Origin: Adineta vaga
Lineage: Eukaryota; Rotifera
Direction: 5' to 3'
Assembly: GCA_021613535.1 (NCBI GenBank)
Contig: CP075495.1
Location: 4,650,001-4,714,000, forward strand
DNA length: 64,000 nucleotides
Position 1 is the stretch's first letter. Every line of letters starts with the position of its first letter. Below the pieces are notes generated by a model that worked only from the letters and a program-made list of their open reading frames with translations, did no database searches and was not told the DNA's origin. A program made the position numbers and the translations under genes. Shown piece after piece: positions 9,002-21,510 of this stretch.

Positions 9002-10679
9002 TTATACTCGAACACAACCAGTTTTGTCTGTTAAAGCAGTAGGGCATGATACTTGCTTGAATCGTGCTGAGGGATTATTCGCATTCATGAACCAATCGAA
9101 TCGCCAATAACAACCACGTCGAAGAACAATTGGTAAATTACTACAATTTGCTCGATTAGTTAAACCTCCAAATTGATTACCCCATAAATAAGATCCTCCG
9201 AACTGTTGTGAACATCCGTTACTCGAATAACCCCATCCACTACCAGGTATTTGTAGAATAAACGTATTATCAGTCGTACTAGCTGAATTGATTACTTGTA
9301 CAATGAATTCTTTACCGACCACTGGACCGGATGTGAACAATAATGAATAACATGCACAACACCAGTTCCATTCTGATTGTCCCTAAAATAATACAAATAT
9401 TTATATATTACATATAATTCAATCATAACTTACACTAATAGAACCACCAGCATAACCGTACGAAAGATCACTGCTAACATTCCATGGTTGTTGATCAGTA
9501 CACATGTACGAACTACCACCATTGCAGTATGATTGAGTATTACTATCGATTGTTGTATTACCGTCTTGTGTACATGTTCTTGCTGGATTTGTGACCGAAG
9601 CCTTATATGGCCAACCACAACTTAGTTTACAACAATCCCAATAGGTACTTGTAGATGTATTTTGACGACTGTCATTGAAATAGGTTGTTGTTATCGGCGA
9701 TTCAGTAGTTGTCAGAACAGTCGTCACTGTTGATGACAATAAACATTGTGAATATGAACTATTTTTATAAACACAAGATAAACCGCTACAGCAATTCGTC
9801 GTACCATTCCATCCATTACCTCCACATTGATTGTATATATTATTACAAGTTGCTAAATGTATGAAAAAAATGAATTAGATGAGAAATAGATCAGCTGTTT
9901 TTCTGAGCATATTCTTTAAAAATCTATCAAATTCTTCATGAATTCATCGCATATAACTGTTACATATACGAATATTATAATTTTTCAAAATCACAACATT
10001 TATTTTCAAGTATTTAATGGAAAGTAGATGCAAAAATTAAAAATCATGTAAAACCACTCTTATAAAAATAGAAGATAACAACAGAGTTGAACACCTTTTT
10101 CATGTCTTATATGAACTAAGATATGTTGGAATACATATTTTTGAAGAAGAAATTAAAATCTAGAACATTTTTAAGTTCACCTAAGGGATACTAATAATGA
10201 ACTTAGTATCACCTTCTTCAAATGAATCATTTCGAGTCTGGTATGAAACATAAAGTTTAACTCTTACTATTCCTATACAATTTTCATATGAATTCACTTA
10301 TATCTATATATTAAATCGAAGACTTCAAATTCGTTCGAATCATTGTAAAAGAGAAGTAATTTTTACCTATCGTAGTTGCTGATGTTTGAATGAAGATAAG
10401 TTTTGCATTAGGATCGATTCGAATATTTGATCGTGAAACATAGTTTGAAAATAATAAGCAAGTATAATTGTATTCATAACAGGCTATTGCTTCATGAGAC
10501 GAAGAATGATTTGAGAAAAATGCACGACATATACATTCTGAACATGTAACATTATATAATATAGCATTTGAAGAATCAGCAGAAACATATGTCGCTGACT
10601 CAAAATAAGTTAAATGTGTTGAATAATGTATATTAAAAACGATTTGAAATATAAATAATATGAAAATTCGTCGATTCAT
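9002..10679 (-). CDS. Secreted endoglucanase: PAN-like domain, CBM1, S/T linker, GH45
   Basis: Three exons are inferred: 10367-10679, 9434-9852 and 9002-9382, giving 370 aa. The start is the ATG at 10679, which directly begins a signal peptide (residues 1-22); a longer frame to 10736 crosses an acceptor-like TTCTAG. Residues about 43-102 are a Cys-rich PAN/apple-like module. Residues 105-142 are a fungal-type CBM1 ([12 protein letters not shown] ... YSQCL, six Cys). Residues 143-173 are a Thr/Ser linker. The GH45 domain follows, with [13 protein letters not shown] and WRFDWF; Asp177 and Asp340 are the expected catalytic pair. The family cleaves internal beta-1,4 bonds in cellulose. CBM1 and GH45 are mainly fungal, so transfer is likely. 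It pairs naturally with the GH3 gene 3.8 kb away on the same strand. Confidence 0.93.
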
Positions 10680-11861
10680 TTTCACGACTAGAATAAGTAT
10701 ATTTTTCGATCTATTTCTCAAAATGGAAAATATCATATGCCATATATTCGACTTTTTTTCTTTGAATATATAAGACAGAAAAGAAGATACCTCAATGGAT
10801 CTCGAGATATCCTTGAGAAAATAAATTTAATAGCATTTACTTAAACGCTGAATACGATACACTTTTGGTGAAGCATTTCTAATTGTGGAAAAGAAAAGAA
10901 AAGAAAATTCTAGTTGATTGAGTGAACGATAGAAATTCAACAAAACGATATAGGTCTTTTTACGTTCAAAATTAAACAATTTCAAAACCTGTAAGAAAAA
11001 CGATGTTTAAGATACAGTTTTGTATTCAAATCAATTATATTTTGAAGATCTCTATTTAGTAAAGTCTATTCGTAATAAAAACAGACAATATTTATCAGTA
11101 GAGAGCTAATAGATATTTACAGATGATTGTTCTGATTTTCGAATGAAAATATTGTATTTTTTCGGCTTGCTTTTCTTGTTCTTGCTATAGTACGATCAGT
11201 ATCAATTCATTCAGTTTATATACAGGTTAATAAAGACCGTTTTCAGAAAAGAAATGAACAGTATTTATTCGTGTACTATGCCCCATTCTTATTCTGCATG
11301 ATTTTTGCACGATTACTGACGATATTGAAACGGATTGTCTCGTTCGATCTAATGTGAGTAAATTGAATCGAAAATGGTACTAGTATTGATAGGATATTCA
11401 TTGAGATTTGTATTATTGACGTAATGATCGATACAGAAATCTACAAAGAAATACATTGCATTATCTACGTAATCACTAATTTAATTTTTATATCTCCACA
11501 TTGAAACACCAAAACGGCAAGAAAAATTTATAGGCATAAGAGTCATTTATACGTACACTCTCAAAATAAAACGTTTCCGAGAAACTTCAGGTACTTCTAC
11601 CATTCATGATAATAAATGTCACATCAACCATGGTTCATAAAATATTTTTTGAACTAAAAGAACGGCAAAAAGTAAATGCTCATATGGAATTAATGACGGA
11701 AATATATTGAGAAACAACTATTCAGTTTTGTAGGTGCAAAACGAGTTTCTTTACTTTCAAATGAACGGTAATAATTTATTAAGTTTTGGTATGAAGAGGA
11801 AAAGAGAAATATAAAAATAGATTTCAAAATATCATTCTATTTCAAATGTTTTCTTTATCAA
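10680..11861. other. Intergenic, 1.18 kb
   Basis: AT-rich. It contains a minus-strand acceptor-like TTCTAG (about 10688-10693) just upstream of the GH45 start. I see no coding exon or mobile element. Confidence 0.5.
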
Positions 11862-13985
11862 TTAAATCAATGGAGTTTTGCCGCGAAATGTCGGCGTTTG
11901 CGGTTGTGTATTTTCAGCAAAGGAATTATTTAAACTTGTTGCTACACGATAACCACGACGAGATGAACGATCTTGTGCACTTGGACTTCTTGCTGTTGTC
12001 ATTCGTGATAAAGGACGTTTGTCTGATGTATATGATCGATCTTTAATACAAAGAAACGTATTGCATAGAAAATGAGATGAACTATCTAATTAACAAATAC
12101 CTGTTAATGCATTTGGATTATCTCGAATAACAATTGTTGGTGTTGCTCGATCATTAGCATTTCTTGTTACTGGTCGATCAACAACAGTAATTTCAACAGG
12201 AGTATAATGATTATTATTTGCTGGCGTTGTTAAACGTTTATTTGGTGTCATCGTTCGAAGTGGGGATGTTGCTCGTTCACATGTATCATTATTATCGACG
12301 TTAGTCGAATATTGTGAAGTTAATTTAGATTGTTTCAAAAACGTTTCTAATTGTTGTTTTTGTCGATCTTTTTCTTGACGTTGTAAAACTTTATATGGCC
12401 AATAAACGCTAAATGAAAGAAAACAGAAATTCTTTTGCGATACAAAGGAAAATTTTGAAAAAGCAAACTATTACTTATTCAAATTTGTTGTTGACGATTG
12501 ATCAGAATTTATAGCATCAGACGGAAGATCACTTTCAACGCATTGCATATCGTGCATGGTTCGACTAATTAATTCCATCGCTAAACGTTTTTCTAGATAA
12601 ATACAGACAAATCAAAATTTCTTGCTATTTTCAAAAATCAATTCAAACCTGTTGGATTCGCATTAACAAGCCACTCTTGAGCCTCGAAAATATTATCCGT
12701 TTGTAAAATATAACAAAGAATTGGGATTAACTAACCAAAAAAAAACAATACAACAACTTATGAAAAGAGAAGGAGAAATAATAATTATACCCATATTCCT
12801 GGATCTTGATTTTCATCATTCGATGATGTTTGTTCTTGATCAGTTTTTCCAGTGGGTGTCTTTGGTTTTGATGTTTGTGGTCGTTGAGAACGTTGACTCG
12901 CGCGTCGTTGTAATAATCGTTTGGAAATATTTTGTTCATCATTTGTATCAAAATTAAAACTTGTTGCAGAACTACAACTTCGTTTTGAAATAGATTTATT
13001 CAATCGTGCTGATCGAGATTGACGTGAATATGGATCTTGTTCGTCAGTTGTTGAAAGTGATGATTTAATTTGTTGAGCTAAGTCCATTAATTCATGACGC
13101 CATGCATCAGCTGAATTATCTGTAAATATTGGAACGATTTATTTAACTTATCGAAAAAATATCACCATTGTTATTTTAAAAAAATTAATCACATGGACGT
13201 GCAGAACGTTATTTATTTTATATTAAAAATAAATTCGAAGTTTTGTTGTCTCTCCTAGGAAATGCACTCAGAAAGTTCGCAAGTTTATTTCGTGTTCAAT
13301 GAATAATTTATATTAGATAAATATGTACTGAAAAGCTTTTGCTCTTTAAAATTAATTTGAATTAATTTCAATAAAATGAATTGAAATTGATCCGAAGTAG
13401 ATTGTAATGTATCCTTAGAAATGCTACATGTCAAGTGAATATTATTTTAACTATATATACTCGTAATAAACTAGAGAAAAATTTACTCAGTAAAAACTAA
13501 TTGAAATGATTCATTTTCAAATGTTTGTCTTTTAAATCTTTGGAAATTAAATTCTATAATCTGAAATCTGCGCGCACTTGATGAGCAAAACTTACAAAGA
13601 CCGAAACCATTGGACTTATCCATATCTAAATCATTGGAATTTTGAAATGGATTGCTTTTCATTAAACGACTGGCATAATTTGGAGTATCTTCTATATAAG
13701 GAATGAATCCAGTTTTAATATCTATCATTAGAAAGATACAGTACAAAATAACAAGACGTATTATAAACTAGAAAGTTTACTATGCATAAATTTCAATCGT
13801 CTTGGACAAGCAGCATGTCGTGCTGGACGTACGAAGAACATATTTGAACTTCGATTTCCAAAACGTTGTCGTGCATTTGTTAAATTTTCATAATGTGTTT
13901 CGTTAGGAAAGGCTGGACCGTAAACTAAATGAACTGAATTGTATCAGCGATTTCTATCATCTTTCCATAATTACTTACAAGTCAT
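11862..13985 (-). CDS. Unrecognised basic, Ser/Arg/Thr-rich protein
   Basis: Eight exons are inferred: 13979-13985, 13781-13924, 13596-13721, 12791-13119, 12649-12730, 12475-12592, 12101-12408 and 11862-12040, giving 430 aa. I do not recognise the family. The N-terminus (TFYGPAFPNETHYENLTNAR, then RPARHAACPRRLKFMH) looks structured and conserved in style. The middle and C-terminus are low-complexity, basic and probably disordered (SQRPQTSKPKTPTGKT; TARSPSAQDRSSRRGY). One helical patch reads VYWPYKVLQRQEKDRQKQQL. No signal peptide or membrane segment. Such composition would fit a cytoskeletal or ciliary accessory protein, but that is a guess. The 7-nt first exon and the 476-nt third intron (13120-13595) are the least certain parts. 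Confidence 0.65.
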
Positions 13986-14669
13986 GTTTTAGCAAGATAT
14001 ATGAAGCTGAATGTAGCTTTTGGTATGTTTCTTTGTTTAAGAAGAAAGGAGACGAAGAAAAAAATGTAATGACAACGACAACTCAAACAGTGTAGCAACA
14101 GAAAAATTTGTTCACATACTTTCTTTGTTTGACAGAATGATTTCTTTTCTTATTTATAATGGAAAGAATAAGATTGATTTCTTCTGCTCTTGTCAACCAA
14201 TCATCAACAACAATAACATCCATCACTAACAACAACACAAGCAAAAATAAAGCGACTGTCAATTGAAAAACATGGACGGTATATATGTATTCATATTCAT
14301 AACATAATTTTCAAATTTGTGCTAGTTGATAAGAAAAATATTTTCTTTTTTTTTTGTTGCTGTCTTAAGATTGTTTTTTTCATATTGACTGCTATTGCTT
14401 CTTGTGTTCTTTTCTAATTCACTCATGTGCACGAGTTCCTTAAGAGCTACTTGAAATTGTTTGTCAAAAGCATACGTTGTAAATTAAAATTTTATATGAA
14501 TATTTATTTTAAATTAAAATCAAGGTGAGAAACAAAAAGAAGAAGAATAAGAATAAGGCTGATATTCGAACAAAGAAAAATCGAAAAAATATATCACTTT
14601 CTGGTGGATGTCCTTTTTTTATTTAATAGTTCTTAAAAAGTAATCTTTTGTTCTTTTGGAAAAATGTCC
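13986..14669. other. Intergenic, 684 nt
   Basis: AT-rich spacer with A-rich runs around 14560-14590. No ORF is supported. Confidence 0.5.
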
Positions 14670-16116
14670 CTATGAATACGTTGCTTGATGATAACGTGCT
14701 GTAGTATCGCAGGGATTTGGAGCAATATTTGGTTGCAAATTTGCATAACCAACTGAACCTGAATCAGCTGCATGATAGATATTTGATGGTGCTGAATTAA
14801 TGCCAGTATATTGATTTTCCATCACTGGATTAGATGTGTAATGTGCATGAATATCCGTTGGTCGTCGTGGTGGAAGATAGGATTCACCAGATGAATAAAT
14901 TGATGATGCTTTCGGAGGAAAAATATTACGAACAGAAGTTGTTTCTTGACTATGATTCTATTGAAGAAAAACAAGATTAGAATTCAATATATGTCAATTT
15001 TTTCAATAGCGTACAGGCAAATGTGCAACTTGAATAGGTACTGGACCATAAAAATGTGGATTCAATGGAGCTGCACGAACAACAGAAGAACCAAGTGCAC
15101 CATAACCAATATGTCCACCAGCAGCTACTCGAATTCCTTCGCGTGCAATGACCTAATTTAGAAAGCGATCATTTAATACTAATTTTATTTATTTATTTAT
15201 ACTGACTGTATCCAAAATAGCAGCTAGAAAAGAAAGAAAATTTTTTATTTCTCTTTACAAGAAAAACTTCGTTACAAACCTGCTTTTAATTTATCTTCAA
15301 AAAATGGAAATGCACTCAGTATATAATCATTTCCTTCTTGTGTATTCGCATCATTGAGAGCTCTTTTATATAAATTAGTAAATAATCATGTTTAAAATTG
15401 AACAATAAAGTCTATTTTATCTAACCTTTTTACGTATTGAAGTGCCTCAAGACGATCATTATGTATAGTGACCGAAGCAAGAATATGTCGTGCTTGTTGA
15501 CAAGTCATTGGTATTAAGCGCTAATAAAATAATTAATTCAAAGGCGAGATTTTTATGATGTTTTCCTTTACCGGTTCTAAGATCATAATTGCTTTAATTC
15601 GATCTTTTGGTCGTGTTATTGATGAAACAATATGACCAGCTTGTTCTCCACTGAAAAATCCACGTGAATGATAAAGACTTTCGAGTTTTTTCTCATGATC
15701 AGTTGTTTCCTAAAGAAAGAAACAGAAGAAATGTTATTAGTAATAGTTCATTTAACAGCTGCATTCGTTCTATTTAGTAACATAATTGTCCTTTCTTGAA
15801 ATAACACTGATTCTATTGAGTTTGTTAGCGATTTTATTCTGTTCATATTTAGAAGAAACGAAAATTTTCTGTCAGTCTGTTACCACTATTGATGTTCGTT
15901 CATCAGAAACTTAAGTTTTGTCGAAATATCTTTGAATGAATATATGTAAATTGTAGAAAGAAGATGAATATCAAGGTTATGTTTTGGTAAAATTTAGTAA
16001 CCTACATGAATCATTGTTCGAAGTAAAACTTCGAATTGTTGATCACTCATGGATGTTTGATAGCTTCGATTTTGTGATGGATGAACATTTTTAGCAATAG
16101 GATCAAGAAAATTCAT
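14670..16116 (-). CDS. DUF4476-like domain protein with Pro/Tyr/Ser-rich tail
   Basis: Seven exons are inferred: 16006-16116, 15572-15709, 15426-15520, 15280-15362, 15207-15223, 15015-15152 and 14670-14957, giving 289 aa. The start is the ATG at 16116, which lies 30 nt downstream of an acceptor-like TTTCAG. Residues about 22-130 contain helical repeats of the style F-x-x-L-L/x-x-x-DRLKAI/EAL (QQFEVLLRTM, KDRIKAIMIL, NDRLEALQYV), which I associate with DUF4476. The tail (about 130-289) is rich in Gly, Pro, Tyr, Asn and Ser and is probably disordered. A 17-nt internal microexon (15207-15223) is needed to keep frame. Molecular function unknown. Confidence 0.7.
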
Positions 16117-18148
16117 GATGATAAACGATATCGATGAAGTTGGTGGCTGAAATAGAACAAAAAAAAAGAAAGTTCTTTTGTAAAACTTTTCCAAAAACAA
16201 CCGTCATTTTCTTCGTTGTTACTAAAACATCATCCTCTATTCATTTGAAATAGATTTCAATTTCAATTTTAAAACAATCATTTAAGAAAGAAAATTCTTT
16301 GCATCTAGAATTGATTATCTTCTAATTAAAAACTATTTTTGAAAAGATTTCTCGATAAACTGACATCTATCGACACTTTTTACTATTTGTTAAGAATCGT
16401 GGAACCATTGATCAACATACGTAACATACATACATAGAAATAAATAAAAATAAGCAAGAAAAAAAAAGAAATCAACAAGCATTCTGACGTGGATCATATT
16501 AGTTGGTTTTTATTCGAATATTAAGCAGAAAGATCATTATCAAACTTATATTTAATGATGGTGATTATAATGAAAACATAACAACTTATATTTTTGATGA
16601 TAAATCGACAAAAACAACAGTTCCACGTTCAATAGTGACGATATTTAGAAGAATTTGATTATATCAAATATTACATACACAATTTATTCATTTCATATCC
16701 AAAATTAGTGCCCAAAACCATTGTATATTGTATTAGAACTTAGGATACCGTTTGTTTGGTTATATCTTCGATCAGTTGCATGTTAAGGAATTGTAGTGCA
16801 ATGAAAGAATTTCTTACATTCAGCATACCATCTTCAGGAGTAGTTGAGTAATTTAAATTTTTTGAGAACAAATGAAAATATTAAAGCAGTTTGAAATATT
16901 TGTTCTTTTTGTAGAAAAACATGAGTAGTTTGGATTTTTTGCTGGAGAATTAAATGAATTCTTCAGAGATATGTTATCGAATATCCAATATGATCGCCCA
17001 AAGTATATGAGAATCATTTCTGTTATGTTAAAGAAAAATTTTCAATTGAAATTCTTCTTGTTTTTCACTTCAAAGTGTTAAAAACATTTGAAATAGATTT
17101 CGTTTTTTAAATCCTAACTAACACCCTCATCTATAGGAGTTAATCTATCATCAAATAATGTGTGTTCGATAATGCATTGGTCGGTATAAAAACAATGAAA
17201 ATGCATATTTCAACCTCATCGCTTGTTATATAATCCGTACACTAGATTGAGTATACAGTATTGATGGAGTGTTATGCATTTTTTTTATTGAAGTATTCCC
17301 TTTCTCTTCGGATTCAATCTAGTCGATATCTCTTGAGAAATTCATCGAAGTAGAAAAAGAACAACTCTTAAACTTCTACTTAAATATTTTTTTTGTGTTC
17401 ATTAACGTAAAACAATCGATTTCCTGTCATGACTTTTTTTTTTGTACTGACTCTTCGTTAGTCAAATTGTAAAGGATACATGAACTAATCATCGATAAGT
17501 AAAGAAAAACAACTCTAGAGACAATAGAAGTGTTTAAAAATTGATCAGTACTACATACAGACGAAGATTAACCTGGTTTGTATCGTTTGAAAAGTGAGGA
17601 GGAAGAAGTATGAGTAAATGAATAAGAAAGAGAGAGGAAGGGCAAATGCGTGACAATCTCTCGATTAGTTTTATTGTTGTCTATTCTTTCTTTCCCAATC
17701 GATTACTAGTTGTAAAAAGAAGGCAAGAGAACATGATCATGTTTATTTTATTTTTTAACATGAACATGTTAAGAAGTAAGAAGAAGAATGAATAATGAAA
17801 TTTGAGAACAATCGACACAGCTGTACTGCTTGTGTAGTCTATTTTATTCAGTGATAAAGGCATATTTCGATTATTCTTTTATTTTTATTCGTGTAAGTAT
17901 GTGTGGTAACAGACTGTTGGCAGGTCGTTTAACATACGTATATATATATATATTTCTTGATCTTAAATAACAAAATATCATCGAAACAATCCTCCTTTAT
18001 ATATTTTAGTCTTTTTCTATCATCGAGTTATTTAAAATCGATTATTTTTCTTTTCTTTCTTCTTTCAGAATATAATCTCATGCTCGATATTTCGCGAGAA
18101 CATATCGACAGGTAATGTCGACAAACTATAACAGTGAAAATTTCAAAC
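16117..18148. other. Divergent intergenic region, 2.03 kb
   Basis: It lies between the DUF4476-like gene (minus) and GALNT (plus), so it must carry both promoters. There is a short TA run at about 17940-17952. A CAG acceptor at 18066-18068, 80 nt before the GALNT ATG, suggests a 5' UTR intron or trans-splice site. No ORF is supported. Confidence 0.55.
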
Positions 18149-20655
18149 ATGAATATCCATATTCGTCGTTATTTATTTCGTTTTATTCTTTTTATACCTG
18201 TTATTTGGCTTTTAATTATTCTTATACTTTTGCAATCGAATGAAATTTCTACAAAATCATCTGATAATACTAAATTGAACCGACAGAAAAATTTTAATCA
18301 TCGAATAGGACGTGATGCTGATGAAGCTGATGCATTCGGTGGTAATGCATTAGAACAATTACGTGATCATTTCGTACCAATAGAGAATAAATCTAATCAT
18401 GATGGATCACCGAGTGACGCAGTTCATGTTATACATGAAAAACCACAACAAGTAGCAGCACCACAATTAGAAAATCCGAAACAAGATCTAAATGGACCTG
18501 GAGAAATGGGTAAACCATTTGATGTTAATAAAGATAAATTAACACCAGATGAACGTAAAAAATATGATGATGGTTTTCAAAAAAATGCTTTTAATGGATA
18601 TGTTAGTGATTTAATATCTATACATCGTAGTTTACCTGATGTACGTGATCCTGGTTGTAGAAAAATAAAATATGAACATTTACAAGCACAAGCAAGTGTA
18701 GTCATGTGTTTTCATAATGAAGCATGGTCGGTATTATTAAGATCTGTACATTCAATTCTTGATCGAACTCCTCCAAATTTATTAAAAGAAATTATACTTG
18801 TCGATGATTTTTCTGATATGGGTAAGTTTTTGAATTTCACATGAAAGAAAGAGAACAGAATAGGAATGTTTTCTATTGAATAGAACATTTACAAAAGCCA
18901 CTTGATGATTATCTTAAACCTCTTGGAAAAGTATTTGTTGTGCGACAACCTAAACGTGAAGGTCTTATTCGATCACGTTTAGCTGGTGCTGCTACAGTGA
19001 AAGGTGATGTGATTGTTTTTCTCGATTCACATATCGAAGCAACAGAAGGTTGGCTTGAACCTTTAATTGATCCAATTGCAGCCAATCGTACCACAGTTGT
19101 AACACCTGTTATTGATGTTATTGATGATACAACATTTAAATATAATTATGGTGCTGTAAGTTCTTTAAGTGTTGGTGGATTTGATTGGAATTTACAATTT
19201 AATTGGCATGGCATACCAGAACGTGAACGAAAACGAAGAAAACATGAGCTTGAACCTGTTCGAACGCCAACTATGGCTGGAGGACTTTTTGCGATGAGTA
19301 AACTTTATTTTGAAGAACTTGGTACATGTAAGTTTCAATGAATATTATCGAACAGAAAAGAAATATACATTTAATTTCAGATGATGCTGGAATGGATATT
19401 TGGGGTGGTGAAAATCTCGAAATGTCTTTTCGAATATGGATGTGTGGTGGTAAGAATGTTTTTTTTTGTTTCGTTCAATCGTTTATTTTCATAATTCTTG
19501 AATAGGTACATTGGTGACTGCACCTTGTTCACATGTTGGTCATATATTTCGAAAACGTTCTCCATATAAATGGTTACCAGGCGTTAATGTTGTGAAGAAA
19601 AATGCTGTTCGTGTAGCTGAAGTTTGGCTCGATGAGTATAAAGTATAGAAACATATCAAAATTTCATACGTTCTTAACATCAAGATATTTTTCTTTACTT
19701 TGTTTAGAAATATTATTATGAAAGATTCAATTATGACTTGGTAAGGGAAAAATTCATTTCTACATATGTGATTGAGTTTCTTCTATAGGGAGATTATGGT
19801 GATGTGTCTTCGCGAAAATTACTACGACAAAAATTACAATGTAAATCATTTAAATGGTTTCTTACGGAAATTTATCCAGAACAATTCATTCCTGGTGATG
19901 CTGTAGCTTCAGGCGAGGTTTGTAGAATGAAAGAATATAAATAAGTATTTTTTAAAATGAAAAAATTTTTAGATACGAAGTGTAGGAGCTGCTTTTTGTG
20001 TTGATGGAAGTACGGATCATAAAAATTATCATAAACCAGTTATCGGTTATCCTTGTCATTCGCAAGGTGGTAATCAAGTATGTTATGATCACCAAAAATT
20101 ATAGATAAGTATGAAATAATGATATTGATTTATTTATTTTTTAGTTTTTTATGCTAAGTAAATTGGGAGAAATTCGTCGAGATGATGGCTGTTTAGATTT
20201 CTCTGGTGGTATTAATGATGCAAATAAAGATGACAAAATTATAGTATATCCATGTCATGGAATGAAAGGAAATCAACATTGGGTTTATAATGAGGTTTGT
20301 TTTATACTGAAACTATCAGCATAGAATTCAAAATAGAGAGAAGATAAGAAGAATTATATGTTGATGAGAATATTTTTTTTGTTCATCGAAAGTGCGAATG
20401 ATCTTAACTTGTTATAAATCATTCTATTCCATATCAGTAAACTTCTAAGAGATTCACTGTGATAATTTCTATAGAAAAAAATACATGTATTTCTTCTTGT
20501 AGAATAATCAAGTACATCATCCAGTATCAAATCTATGCATGACATTATCTGAAGATAGTAAACACATTCGAATGAGTCAATGTGATGCAAATAATCTACG
20601 CCACAAATGGTCATGGAAGCGTAAACCACTGAACGAAACAAAGAAAGCTGAATGA
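18149..20655 (+). CDS. GALNT: Polypeptide N-acetylgalactosaminyltransferase (GT27, type II Golgi enzyme)
   Basis: Nine exons are inferred: 18149-18821, 18884-19327, 19381-19449, 19506-19642, 19708-19740, 19789-19917, 19973-20077, 20145-20294 and 20503-20655, giving 630 aa. A short cytoplasmic tail and membrane anchor (about 12-31) are followed by a stem. The catalytic domain includes [17 protein letters not shown], the metal-binding [20 protein letters not shown] and [18 protein letters not shown]. The C-terminal third is a ricin-type lectin with QHW- and KWSW-type repeats. The family starts mucin-type O-glycosylation by adding GalNAc from UDP-GalNAc to Ser/Thr. All family landmarks are intact. 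Assignment to a particular GALNT number is not possible here. Confidence 0.95.
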
Positions 20656-21079
20656 ATAAAAAAATCAATAGGATCAATCTTATAAATCAATCGTTGCTCT
20701 CACATATCTCAATATTAGTGTGTGCATGCGTGCTTCTTATATTGTTTTTTTTTCATATAATACTATGTGAGTGTGCAATATCTGGTACTAAACTACTTTA
20801 TTGTTGTTGCTGTTTTTTTCTAAATATAATATTCTGTGATTATTTTTCTCCTGTCTTCTGCTTTATTTTAGCTTTTATTCAAATTTGTTTTGTTTTTGAA
20901 CAAGACTTTGTTAATTAATTTCATAAGTTGCTCGTTCTTTCTTTCTTCTTCTCTGTCTTTTTTTCCGTATTTTATTTCCGATATAAATTTGTTGAATTGG
21001 GCGATAAAACAATGAATAATAGAACGAATGTATCATTTTAGTATATTGATTTGTTTCGTTTTGTTTTTAATTGTATTAG
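20656..21079. other. Intergenic, 424 nt
   Basis: An AATAAA directly follows the GALNT stop (about 20656). The rest is T-rich. It ends in a T-rich AG that abuts the IQCC ATG. An 88-codon frame here is low complexity and is not supported. Confidence 0.55.
21062..21079 (+). promoter_or_regulatory. Acceptor site abutting the IQCC start codon
   Basis: A T-rich stretch ends in TATTAG exactly before the ATG at 21080. A 3' splice site with no 5' UTR left is unusual for cis-splicing to a leader exon but normal for a spliced-leader addition site. Confidence 0.5.
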
Positions 21080-21510
21080 ATGGAAAATAACAGATTTCTT
21101 ACACAACTTTTCGAAACAAATACAGATGATCAACGTATTGAAAAAATTCTTCTTTTACAACGTCTGATTCGTTCCTATTATGTTCGTCGACAATTTGAAC
21201 ATGTTCGTAAAGAATATTTGAAAACATTAGCAGATATTGAAGGAGAAGTTTCTATTAAACCAATCGAAACTCATTCAACTACAACTGAAGAATCATCAAA
21301 ACAAACAGGTAACGGAAATGATTTGACTATGATAATAATTGATGTAATTTTTGTATTTTTTTTCTTCTAGTTGCTATACTTCCATCAAGAGAAGAATTAT
21401 TACGAAAACGTGAAGAAATTGCTATTGAACTTCTTTGGATGGAACAAGCCATTCAAAGTCGAAAAGATTATCTACGATTAAAAGCTCGCTATACAAGTTC
21501 TATTTGTTAG
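21080..21510 (+). CDS. IQCC: IQ domain-containing protein C homologue
   Basis: Two exons (21080-21308 and 21371-21510) give 122 aa, shorter than vertebrate IQCC. The N-terminal half has one IQ motif (ILLLQRLIRSYYVRRQF), a calmodulin-binding helix, followed by HVRKEYLKTLADIEGE. The C-terminal part reads LLRKREEIAIELLWMEQAIQ and SRKDYL, which matches the end of the conserved IQCC core (ELLWLQQAI.SRK.YL). No enzyme function is implied. The gene sits between GALNT and NDUFS1 with 424 and 126 nt gaps. Confidence 0.8.

Noticed and set aside
10680-10736. N-terminal extension of the GH45 protein to an upstream ATG
   Set aside because: The extension crosses an acceptor-like TTCTAG just before the ATG at 10679, and the downstream start gives a clean signal peptide.
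20652-20918. 88-codon plus-strand frame after GALNT
   Set aside because: It lies in the T-rich 3' flank of GALNT and is mostly Phe/Leu/Cys/Ile. It is better explained as UTR.
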